From M55B111 sp964614065 (GTDB taxonomy: Bacteria; Bipolaricaulota; Bipolaricaulia; M55B111): 6,170 bases of DNA. Position numbers and translations under genes: made by a program. The DNA is taken from assembly GCA_964614065.1 (NCBI GenBank), contig CAZTJJ010000103.1, positions 1-6,170 of the forward strand, written 5' to 3'. Under the pieces are notes generated by a model. The model worked only from the letters and a program-made list of their open reading frames with translations. It was not told where the DNA came from and ran no database searches. Position 1 is the stretch's first letter. Every line of letters starts with the position of its first letter. This document shows positions 1 through 6,055 of the stretch, in pieces.

Positions 1-350
1 CCAATAGCTTGTTCAACAACACCAGGTTCAAATGCCTTGCGGGCGTCAAATACGACGAGAGGGCTCTCACTTTCCTCGAGAATCGGGAAAATCAGGGCTT
101 TCAGTTCTTTTGTGTCTGGTGAAGTTTTAACGAAGGTGCCCGCGCCGGGACGAGTTTCCACTATATTTAGTACCTGTAGGACACCGAGAGCTTCTCTTAC
201 AGAATTGCGACTGACGTCCATTTCATCAGTAAGCTGACGCTCTGAGGGAAGCTTATCTCCAACGTCAAAATCGCCCTCAATAATTGAATTGATGATTTGT
301 TCAGATATTTCAATATATGCTTTTTTTTGTCTAATTTTATTAAAACTCAT
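1..350 (-). CDS. GntR-family transcriptional regulator, FadR-like (3' end beyond window)
   Basis: The minus-strand frame opens with ATG at 350-348 and stays open through 116 codons to the left edge, so the C-terminus is missing. Residues 10-75 form a GntR winged helix-turn-helix. An amphipathic helix (A-Y-I-E-I-S-E-Q-I-I) leads into G-D-K-L-P-S-E-R-Q-L, then the recognition helix V-S-R-N-S-V-R-E-A-L, and the wing ending R-P-G-A-G-T-F-V at 67-74. After the wing, residues around 95-116 (S-P-L-V-V-F-D-A-R-K-A-F-E-P-G-V-V-E-Q-A-I) look like the start of an FCD effector domain (FadR subfamily), where D-x-R and E-P are typical. Such proteins are usually dimeric repressors responding to a small acid or sugar metabolite; the ligand cannot be read from this fragment. 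The start codon lacks a good Shine-Dalgarno: a GGAG lies 19 nt upstream, and there is no alternative in-frame ATG, GTG or TTG nearby upstream. The gene lies downstream of xylB on the same strand but has its own promoter. Confidence 0.92.
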   Translation of the reverse strand, partial: MSFNKIRQKKAYIEISEQIINSIIEGDFDVGDKLPSERQLTDEMDVSRNSVREALGVLQVLNIVETRPGAGTFVKTSPDTKELKALIFPILEESESPLVVFDARKAFEPGVVEQAI

Positions 351-396
351 TGTATGTGAAATAAGAAATCTCCGGTATTTCGTAATAATCCCAAAT

Positions 397-416
397 TGGT
401 TAACCAGTCAACCAGT
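397..416. promoter_or_regulatory. putative operator for the FadR-like regulator (autoregulation)
   Basis: On the plus strand a perfect 10-bp palindrome TGGTTAACCA (397-406) is followed by a second AACCAGT copy. The two AACCAGT units start at 402 and 410, so they are direct repeats 8 bp apart. TGGT/ACCA half-sites are typical of FadR-subfamily operators. The element overlaps the downstream edge of the -10 box and the predicted transcription start, the usual place for a repressor to block its own promoter. Binding by this particular protein is an inference. Confidence 0.6.
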
Positions 417-442
417 ATAACAGTTTTGAATCATTGTGTCAA
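414..442 (-). promoter_or_regulatory. sigma-70-type promoter of the GntR regulator gene
   Basis: Reading the minus strand, TTGACA (442-437) and TATACT (419-414) are separated by exactly 17 bp. The -35 box is full consensus and the -10 box matches 5 of 6 positions. The expected start of transcription is near 407, giving a leader of about 56 nt before the ATG at 350. This is the strongest promoter match in the window. It implies that the regulator is transcribed independently of xylB. Confidence 0.8.
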
Positions 443-641
443 GCTGCCTTCTCTGACCTAGATGATTACCTTAGACAAACGGTTTTCGTCTTGCCTGCAC
501 TCTACATCCTAAATAAAAGTGATATATATCCTTGGGATTACTTGCGTGAGGGTAGAAAAGATGAGGAAGAGCAGAGGGATTAGCTCATAGGGAACAAGCA
601 AGTGTTTAAAAAAAGTTGTGGGATATGCTCAGCACTTGGTT
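443..641. other. gene-free spacer between the regulator promoter and xylB
   Basis: About 200 bp with no supportable gene. Open frames are very short and show no recognisable protein. There is a run of seven A at 608-614 (seven T on the transcribed side downstream of xylB), but no strong stem abuts it, so a xylB terminator cannot be called. A 6-bp inverted repeat CAAGTG/CACTTG (599-604 and 633-638) with a 28-nt loop is probably chance. Confidence 0.6.
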
Positions 642-2168
642 TTATTGTCGATTTTCAGAAAGAGCTTCAAACTCAGGTTTTAATACCCGGTAGAGTTTTT
701 GAAATCTATTATGGAATTTCTTATATGGCTCAATGTTCTCAGCTTTGGGTAAAGTTTCTTCAGTGACCTTTATAAGTTTGTCCATGCTTTGATCGGAGAC
801 GGAAGGGAACAATCCCGATCCTACTGCAGCCATGACAGCAGCTCCAAAGGCGGAGTTTTCCTGGATATTTGTTTTTACGACCCTTTGTTGATATATGTCA
901 GCTTGAATTTGTTTCCATACTGGGCTGTTTGCTCCACCGCCTGAGCAACGGATTTCTTGTATAGGTAGGTTCAGATTTTGAAACAGTTCTAGAGAATCCT
1001 TCATCCCAAAAGTGACTCCTTCCATAATACTTCGCAAGATATGGGGTAATTCATGGTTCAGGGTTAATCCAATAAAACAGCCCCGAGCATGCGGGTCCAT
1101 ATGGGGACTACGTTCTCCGGCTAAATAAGGTAAGAATAATAAGTTGTTACTTCCCGCGGGAGCGTTGTCCGCCAATCTGGATATTTCGTCATAGCTAAGC
1201 TCGTTGGTCGTGTACTGGTCAAGTATACTTTCCTTAAACCAGCGCAAGGCGAGTCCAGCAGTTTGCATGGCTCCCATAACGTGCCAACTATCCTGTAAGC
1301 AACCTCGAAATACGTGAGTTCTGCCTTGGTGAGGTTTAATTAACCTGGGTGTGGTTGTAAAAATTTGGCCGCCAGTTCCTATCGTTGAAACAACAATTCC
1401 AGGTTTTACTGCACCTATCCCCAGTGCCCCCGCTTGCTGGTCTCCCGCGCCAGCGACTACCGGGGTTCCTGGAACCAAACCGGTCTTGTTTGCCGCGTTT
1501 TCGGTGATTTCTCCGGCGAGCGCAAGTGGTTCAACTAAAGGTGGAACATGTTTTCTGGTCAATCCTACAACCTGGAGTAGATCATCGGACCAGTCCTCTT
1601 CGGCCAGATTAAAAAGCAAGGTGGCGGATGCCCCGGCTTTTTCCGCTAGGAGTTCGTCGGTTAGCCTATAACGTAGATAATCTTTGGGTAGGACCAATTT
1701 AACTAGTTGCTCAAAGTGCTTTGGCTCGTGATGTTTTAGCCAGAGGACCTTGGACGCTGTAAATCCTGGCAGGCTTAGGTTGTAAGTTATGTCAAGGAGT
1801 TTTTCTGTGCCAAACTTATCTTCAATTTCCTGAGCTTCAGGCCCTGTTCGGTTATCAGCCCAGGTGACTGCGGGACGAATTGGTTTAAGTTTATCGTTCA
1901 GAAAGACGGCACTATGCATCTGTCCAGCTATCCCTAATCCAACGATATCTTCCACATCGGCACCGGATTTCTCTACGGTTGTGTTGATTACCTTGCAGGT
2001 AGATTTCCACCAATCTTCTGGGTTCTGTTCAGCGGCATCATTTGTGGGCCGGTGTAATGGATAGTCGGCATCATCGCTTGCCATAATCTGGCCGTCCTCA
2101 TTGATCAAGATAGCCTTGACTCTTGTGGTGCCTAGATCAAGTCCGATGACGTAGCTTGGGTTACTCAT
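642..2168 (-). CDS. xylB: xylulokinase-like FGGY-family carbohydrate kinase
   Basis: The 508-residue product has the normal length for xylulokinase, which phosphorylates D-xylulose with ATP to xylulose 5-phosphate for the pentose-phosphate pathway in the cytoplasm. FGGY landmarks occur in order. The N-terminal phosphate-binding strand I-G-L-D-L-G-T-T is at 8-15 and the substrate-loop motif G-Q-M-H-S at 82-86. W-A-D-N-R at 103-107 follows, then the catalytic aspartate D243 in A-G-A-G-D-Q-Q-A-G-A-L-G. G-T-G-G at 264-267, P-Y-L-x-G-E-R-S-P at 347-355 and S-G-G-G-A-N-S-P-x-W at 409-418 complete the C-terminal ATPase half. One stretch deviates: the family's usual S-D-A-S-G-T reads A-G-A-S-A-T at 178-183, so the sugar could be another ketose. 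The ATG is chosen because the conserved fold begins seven residues later; no clear Shine-Dalgarno precedes it. It lies 103 bp after gatC and is followed on the same strand by the GntR regulator gene, a likely controller. No isomerase or transporter gene is visible. Confidence 0.88.
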   Translation of the reverse strand: MSNPSYVIGLDLGTTRVKAILINEDGQIMASDDADYPLHRPTNDAAEQNPEDWWKSTCKVINTTVEKSGADVEDIVGLGIAGQMHSAVFLNDKLKPIRPAVTWADNRTGPEAQEIEDKFGTEKLLDITYNLSLPGFTASKVLWLKHHEPKHFEQLVKLVLPKDYLRYRLTDELLAEKAGASATLLFNLAEEDWSDDLLQVVGLTRKHVPPLVEPLALAGEITENAANKTGLVPGTPVVAGAGDQQAGALGIGAVKPGIVVSTIGTGGQIFTTTPRLIKPHQGRTHVFRGCLQDSWHVMGAMQTAGLALRWFKESILDQYTTNELSYDEISRLADNAPAGSNNLLFLPYLAGERSPHMDPHARGCFIGLTLNHELPHILRSIMEGVTFGMKDSLELFQNLNLPIQEIRCSGGGANSPVWKQIQADIYQQRVVKTNIQENSAFGAAVMAAVGSGLFPSVSDQSMDKLIKVTEETLPKAENIEPYKKFHNRFQKLYRVLKPEFEALSENRQ

Positions 2169-2197
2169 TGTTGATTCGGAAATGGTTAGTAATTTTC

Positions 2198-2215
2198 ACT
2201 TGGATATTACCAAGT
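2198..2215. repeat. 18-bp palindrome upstream of xylB, possible operator
   Basis: The sequence ACTTGG, six bases, CCAAGT is a perfect 6-bp inverted repeat lying 30-47 nt upstream of the xylB ATG, in the 103-bp gap after gatC. No T-run follows it on the minus strand, so it is unlikely to be a gatC terminator. Its position fits an operator or a leader hairpin. The half-site TTGG(T) is shared with the palindrome at the gntR promoter, but spacing and symmetry differ, so common regulation is only a possibility. I saw no convincing -35/-10 pair for xylB here. Confidence 0.4.
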
Positions 2216-2271
2216 AGTTAGATACACCGTGTTTAGCTTCTTGAGAGTTAAGAAATATTCAGAATACTTGA

Positions 2272-2562
2272 CTAGTCTTTGTCTATTACCCTGGGAACTT
2301 TAAAAAAGTTCCGGTCCCTGACAGGAGCGTTTTTGAAGACTTCTTTGTGAGGAAGTGTACTGCCTTTTGCATCTTTTCTGACTACGTTTTCGACCTCTAA
2401 TATGTGACGTAACGGTTCGACGTCTTCCGTTTCCAGTTCCTGGAGTTTGTTGACGTAATCTATTATTCTGCCTAGATCTTCTGCCAAATCCTTTCTTTCT
2501 TGACCGGTTAGGCTTAATTCAGCAAGTTCTTCGACATGATGAATACTTTCTTCGTCAATCAT
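2272..2562 (-). CDS. gatC: Asp-tRNA(Asn)/Glu-tRNA(Gln) amidotransferase subunit C
   Basis: The 96-residue protein matches the GatC family in length and pattern. An N-terminal helix H-V-E-E-L-A-E-L-S-L (9-18) is followed by an amphipathic helix ending I-I-D-Y-V-N-K-L-Q-E-L (33-43). Next come the D-V-E-P-L segment (47-51) with a following H, an R-K-D-A region, and the C-terminal tail with N-A-P-V-R-D-R-N-F-F-K-V-P-R-V-I. GatC is the small linker that wraps around GatA and stabilises the GatCAB complex, which amidates Glu-tRNA(Gln) and/or Asp-tRNA(Asn) in the cytoplasm. gatA and gatB are not in the window. The start codon directly follows an in-frame stop (TAG ATG), which fixes the start. The gene begins 26 bp after the recG stop, so the two are probably co-transcribed. 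Confidence 0.95.
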   Translation of the reverse strand: MIDEESIHHVEELAELSLTGQERKDLAEDLGRIIDYVNKLQELETEDVEPLRHILEVENVVRKDAKGSTLPHKEVFKNAPVRDRNFFKVPRVIDKD

Positions 2563-2576
2563 CTAAGTTAAGGAAT

Positions 2577-2582
2577 CCTCCT
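2577..2582 (-). promoter_or_regulatory. gatC ribosome binding site with long spacing
   Basis: Minus-strand AGGAGG is a perfect Shine-Dalgarno core, but it sits 14 nt before the ATG, longer than the usual 5-9. The in-frame stop just before the ATG excludes an upstream start in that frame, and the family N-terminus agrees with this ATG. The site lies in the 26-bp gap after recG, which supports independent re-initiation on a shared mRNA. Confidence 0.65.
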
Positions 2583-2588
2583 ATGAAA

Positions 2589-4889
2589 TTAAATCGATTT
2601 CCAGAAGCTTGCCCCAAAATATTCTTCAATTAAGTGGTTAAATTCAGTTTCTTTCTCTTGATTCTCAAGAGCTGTCTCTACTTCTTTCCTTGCTTTCTTC
2701 ATTATATCGTAATCTTTTAAGAAATCACAAGCGTAAAAGCTGTTTTGAAAACCGTGTTGAGCCGAGCTTAGTAGGTCTCCGGGTCCCCTAATCTCCAAAT
2801 CTTTTTCCACCAACTCGAAACCGTCCAGAATATCGCGGAAAGCTTTTAGCCTTTCCCGACCTTTTTCAGTTTGGGGAGAAGCTATGGCAAAACAGTAAGA
2901 TTTCTGACTTGACCGGCCGATTCTTCCCCTTAGTTGATGGAGCTGAGTAAGCCCGAAACGATCTGCCTCTTCTACTACAAGGATATTGGCCTGTGGTATA
3001 TCTATTCCCACTTCAATGACCGTTGTGGAGACTATGGCGTGAAGATTTCCTGCTCTAAATTTTTCGATGGTCTCTGCTTTTCGGTCCTCGCTCATCTTGC
3101 CATGAAGCAGGCCCAGTTTTAACCCATTCAGTTGTTTTTCCGACAGTGATTTCTGCATTTCTACCGCCGAGTGTGAATCTATCTTCTCTGACTCTTCGAT
3201 TAGAGGGAATACGATGAACCCCTGGTAGCTGTCTTTCAGTTTTTGCCGGACATATTCGTAGATCTGATCTCTCTTGCCTTCACTAACCCAGTAAGTCTGG
3301 ATATTTTTTTCTCCACCAGGGAATTCTTCCAGTCGGGAAACCTCAAATTCCCCGAATACCGTGGAAGTTATTGTCCTCGGGATGGGGGTCGCACTTAATA
3401 CTAACCGATTGACCGGACTGTAATCCTTGCGCAGTTTTTCTTTTTGTGCTACACCGAATCTTTGTTCTTCGTCGATGATGAGCAAACCTAGGTTTTCGAA
3501 ATTAATATCTTCTTCCAGCAAGGCGTGGGTACCGACGAGGATGTCTATTTCTCCAGATTCGAGTTGTTTCAGGATTCCCTCTCTTTGTGCGCTCGAGGTG
3601 TTCCCTGTTAATATTTGTGGTTTCAGCGGTAATTGGCGGAAAATCTTTGACAGGTTTTTGAAATGTTGTTCCGCCAGTACAGTTGTTGGGACCATTAAAG
3701 CAGTCTGGTTCTTGCTTTCGCTTACGATGAAAGCAGTTGCTGCAGCTACTATCGTTTTCCCGGTGCCCACGTCACCCTGGAGTAATCGGTTCATTGGCTT
3801 GGGGGATTGCAAATCGTTCATTATTTCGTCTAGAGTCCTTTGTTGATCACTGGTTAGTGAGAACGGAATCTTCTGCCTAAACGTGTTAAGTCTTCCCTTA
3901 TTTACTTTGATGGAGATTGATTGACCCTGCTTTTCACGGGTTCGAACTGATAATCCGTAGTAAAACAGGTAGAGTTCCGAAAATGACAGGCTCTGCCGAG
4001 CCTTGATAAAATTTGATAGGGTCTCTGGAAAATGAATGTTTTTTAAAGCCTTTTTCCTGTTCCATAGATCATATTTGTTTGCGACTTCGTCCGGATAAAA
4101 TTCACTCAGCCAGGGGAGGAACTTGTTTACGTTTTGATGGATAATCCAGCGCATGTTTCTTTGAGATAAATCTGTTGTTGCCGGGTAAATAGGTACAAGT
4201 TTTCTCGTCTTTTCCTTTTTATTAGCCGGTTCCCAGATGGGGTTTTCTATTTGTAGTTTCCCGTACTCTTTTTTTACTTCCCCAAAGAGGGCTATCTCCA
4301 TGCCTTCGTTCAATTGGTTCCTAACCCAGGGCTGGTTAAACCAGATACAATAGACCTCTCCAGTTTCATCTTCTATCTTCGCTTTTACCAGCTGCAGTTT
4401 CTTTTTCGGTTGGATCTTTACCGTGCCCCGGACTTTCCCCGTTATAGTACATTTATCACCGTTTTGAAGTTGGGAGATCTTCTTCTCACTACGACGATCT
4501 TCAATCTTCCTTGGGAAATGAAAAAGTAAATCTCTAACAGTGTTTATACCAATTTCGGCTAGATTTTTGGCTCTTTTTTTGCCTACGCCAATCGCTTTCT
4601 CTACCGATCTGTTTAGATTTTGGGAGTCCTTGGCATGTAGGCTAGAATCTTCCGTATCAGATTCTACTATATTCTCAATTTCTTCCACTATTACCTGCCG
4701 CTCATATGGTTCTTTGGTTTCGTAGTCTTCTAGCAGTTCGAGTACTTGGTTATTTTCAATGAATTTCTCTGAAAGGCTCTGTAATCCTCCGAGCACTGAG
4801 CTGTTATCAAACCCTGAATCCTTTTCTAGTTCAAGAATCTTCTTCAGTTTTTCTGTCCTGTTTTGTTCTTTGTTATTTCTCCGGGTCAT
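2589..4889 (-). CDS. recG: ATP-dependent DNA helicase RecG
   Basis: The 766-residue product has the full RecG architecture. RecG is a superfamily 2 translocase that reverses stalled replication forks and processes branched recombination intermediates. Residues 1-92 form a charged helical extension. Residues 96-130 (I-G-V-G-K-K-R-A-K-N-L then V-R-D-L-L-F-H-F-P-R) begin the wedge region, whose OB fold spans roughly 145-220. The helicase core includes Walker A G-D-V-G-T-G-K-T at 372-379, P-T-T-V-L-A-E-Q-H-F at 401-410, motif II D-E-E-Q-R-F-G-V at 473-480, S-A-T-P-I-P-R-T at 499-506, and Q-L-R-G-R-I-G-R-S at 652-660. The RecG-specific tail E-K-D-L-E-I-R-G-P-G-D-L-L is at 695-707. Motif II normally reads D-E-Q-H in RecG; here D-E-E-Q is closer to Mfd, but the wedge domain and tail rule out Mfd. 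The post-R-G-P-G segment is also divergent (S-S-A-Q-H-G). The ATG has a good AAGGA 9 nt upstream (4899-4903). Confidence 0.95.
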   Translation of the reverse strand: MTRRNNKEQNRTEKLKKILELEKDSGFDNSSVLGGLQSLSEKFIENNQVLELLEDYETKEPYERQVIVEEIENIVESDTEDSSLHAKDSQNLNRSVEKAIGVGKKRAKNLAEIGINTVRDLLFHFPRKIEDRRSEKKISQLQNGDKCTITGKVRGTVKIQPKKKLQLVKAKIEDETGEVYCIWFNQPWVRNQLNEGMEIALFGEVKKEYGKLQIENPIWEPANKKEKTRKLVPIYPATTDLSQRNMRWIIHQNVNKFLPWLSEFYPDEVANKYDLWNRKKALKNIHFPETLSNFIKARQSLSFSELYLFYYGLSVRTREKQGQSISIKVNKGRLNTFRQKIPFSLTSDQQRTLDEIMNDLQSPKPMNRLLQGDVGTGKTIVAAATAFIVSESKNQTALMVPTTVLAEQHFKNLSKIFRQLPLKPQILTGNTSSAQREGILKQLESGEIDILVGTHALLEEDINFENLGLLIIDEEQRFGVAQKEKLRKDYSPVNRLVLSATPIPRTITSTVFGEFEVSRLEEFPGGEKNIQTYWVSEGKRDQIYEYVRQKLKDSYQGFIVFPLIEESEKIDSHSAVEMQKSLSEKQLNGLKLGLLHGKMSEDRKAETIEKFRAGNLHAIVSTTVIEVGIDIPQANILVVEEADRFGLTQLHQLRGRIGRSSQKSYCFAIASPQTEKGRERLKAFRDILDGFELVEKDLEIRGPGDLLSSAQHGFQNSFYACDFLKDYDIMKKARKEVETALENQEKETEFNHLIEEYFGASFWKSI

Positions 4890-4927
4890 GATAATATTTC
4901 CTTAGCCTGTATGGCCCTCGCGAAATG

Positions 4928-4955
4928 CCAATTGATATTTCGATAACAATATTGG
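4928..4955 (-). other. hairpin in the recG mRNA leader
   Basis: A 28-nt imperfect inverted repeat: CCAA pairs with TTGG, TTG with CAA and TAT with ATA around a 4-nt loop, with one mismatch and one 2-nt bulge. It begins almost at the predicted recG transcription start (near 4957), so the transcript would carry it at its 5' end. An alternative, mutually exclusive stem CGAAAT/ATTTCG (4921-4926 with 4937-4942) overlaps it. It does not include the recG Shine-Dalgarno at 4899-4903. It could equally be a protein-binding palindrome. Confidence 0.4.
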
Positions 4956-4963
4956 TTTACCTG

Positions 4964-4992
4964 ATTTTAGCGAACGGGCAACTGGGAGTCAA
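4964..4992 (-). promoter_or_regulatory. sigma-70-type promoter of recG (and probably gatC)
   Basis: On the minus strand TTGACT (4992-4987) and TAAAAT (4969-4964) are separated by 17 bp, each matching 5 of 6 consensus positions. Transcription would start near 4957, leaving a leader of about 67 nt before the recG ATG. Confidence 0.7.
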
Positions 4993-4999
4993 AAGAGAC

Positions 5000-5028
5000 T
5001 TCGAAAAGCTATTGTGGTCTGATATAAT
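5000..5028 (+). promoter_or_regulatory. extended -10 promoter of fmt
   Basis: A perfect TATAAT at 5023-5028 is preceded by TG at 5020-5021 with one base between, forming an extended -10 element. The best -35 match at 17-bp spacing is the weak TTCGAA (5000-5005), which is common when the extended -10 is present. The expected start is near 5035, giving a leader of about 40 nt. Its -35 box lies 7 bp from the -35 box of the divergent recG promoter. Confidence 0.7.
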
Positions 5029-5059
5029 TTTTTGTCATCAATACTGAACCTTCTGTGAT

Positions 5060-5066
5060 AAGGGGA
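5060..5066 (+). promoter_or_regulatory. fmt ribosome binding site supporting a TTG start
   Basis: AAGGGGA ends 8 nt before the TTG at 5075. An in-frame stop at 5045-5047 and the absence of any in-frame ATG or GTG between it and 5075 leave TTG as the only start that keeps the conserved N-terminal strand of Fmt. Confidence 0.7.
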
Positions 5067-5074
5067 TATTCCAC

Positions 5075-6049
5075 TTGGAGTTAATATTTATTGGAACTGC
5101 TGATTTCGGTTTGCCTGCTTTGGAAGCGGTCGCTTCTCATCATAATGTGAAGCTTACTATTACTCAACCTGATTCTCCACATGGTAGGGGAATGACAGAT
5201 TACTACTCTCCAGTAAAGAACAAATCTCTGGAGCTTTGTATTCCCGTTTATCAACCGAATGATATAAATTCGCCGGACTCTCTAAAGCGGGCTCGGGACC
5301 TATCAGTGGATGCTTTCGTGGTTGTAGCATACGGCCAGAAGATTTCAGGTCAATTGTTGAACTTAGTTGAGTTCCCGGTGAATATTCATGGATCGCTGCT
5401 ACCCAAATTTAGAGGAGCAGCACCGGTAAATTGGGCAATCCTGTCGGGTGCGGAAAAGACCGGGGTCACCACGATGATTATGAATGAGGGAATGGATACC
5501 GGCCCCATTTTGCTTCAGGAAGAGACTGAGATTGGTCCTAACGAAACTGCTGGTAAGCTTCACGACAGGCTGACTGAGATGGCAGGAGAAGCAATACTCA
5601 GTACCCTCTCAGGGCTGAGCAGTGGTAAGATTTCCCCTACACCACAGCGAGGAGATCCCAGTTATGCTCCCAAGCTATCCAAAGAAGATGGACGCATAGA
5701 CTGGACACAGCCTTCTAATGATGTTCATAATCATATTAGAGGGATGTATCCCTGGCCCGGTGCCTATTCGTTTTATGACGGCCAGCGGGTTAAGATTTGT
5801 CGTAGTCAAAATCTAGGCCGGCTGACCCAGAAGTTATTTGATCAATTACCCCTTGGGAAGGACGTTTTGGATGTCAAACCGGGAGAAATAATCGATACGC
5901 GCAGTGTGGGATTCGTCGTGAAGTGCGGGAATGAAACCGCCGTGAAGTTAACTAATGTACAACCACCGTCCAAGTGCTTGATGAGCGGAATAGATTTTGT
6001 CAACGGTTACCAGGTGGAACTTAACGAAAACTTTTCGGACCCCCCTTAA
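5075..6049 (+). CDS. fmt: methionyl-tRNA formyltransferase
   Basis: The 324-residue protein has the standard Fmt length and transfers a formyl group from 10-formyltetrahydrofolate to the amino group of initiator Met-tRNA. The N-terminal formyltransferase domain (about 1-185) opens with L-I-F-I-G-T-A-D-F-G, matching the family's I-x-F-x-G-T-P-x-F. The catalytic triad is present: N103 and H105 in V-N-I-H-G-S-L-L-P, and D141 in G-M-D-T-G-P-I-L. The S-L-L-P-x-x-R-G-A-A-P-V signature is at 107-118. The C-terminal tRNA-binding domain starts about 197 with Y-A-P-K-L-S-K-E-D-G-R-I-D-W and contains P-W-P-G-A at 226-230. The loop usually reading P-D-R-P-x-G-R-G is P-D-S-P-H-G-R-G here (32-39), a minor substitution. 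Translation starts at TTG with a good ribosome site. No peptide deformylase gene, its frequent partner, is in the window. A further reading frame begins 6 bp downstream on the same strand. Confidence 0.95.
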   Translation: MELIFIGTADFGLPALEAVASHHNVKLTITQPDSPHGRGMTDYYSPVKNKSLELCIPVYQPNDINSPDSLKRARDLSVDAFVVVAYGQKISGQLLNLVEFPVNIHGSLLPKFRGAAPVNWAILSGAEKTGVTTMIMNEGMDTGPILLQEETEIGPNETAGKLHDRLTEMAGEAILSTLSGLSSGKISPTPQRGDPSYAPKLSKEDGRIDWTQPSNDVHNHIRGMYPWPGAYSFYDGQRVKICRSQNLGRLTQKLFDQLPLGKDVLDVKPGEIIDTRSVGFVVKCGNETAVKLTNVQPPSKCLMSGIDFVNGYQVELNENFSDPP

Positions 6050-6055
6050 ATTTAG

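Noticed and set aside
321..328. Run of eight T (eight A in the regulator's codons 8-10) as a programmed frameshift site
   Set aside because: The reading frame continues correctly across it into the conserved winged helix, and no alternative product is evident.
574..600. A tRNA-like 5' fragment (GGGATTAGCTCATAGGG) resembling an acceptor and D-arm start
   Set aside because: No anticodon arm, T-loop GTTCGA-type motif or matching acceptor 3' strand follows within tRNA length, so it is neither a tRNA nor a supportable attachment site.
604..640. Possible intrinsic terminator for xylB (seven T on the minus strand)
   Set aside because: The sequence before the T-run forms only short stems with mismatches (AAGT/ACTT, or TGC/GCA), too weak for a confident call.
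1351..1671. A 106-codon plus-strand open frame inside xylB, and similar long antisense frames within recG
   Set aside because: They lie wholly opposite well-conserved coding sequence, have no ribosome site or recognisable family, and their composition is that of an antisense shadow.
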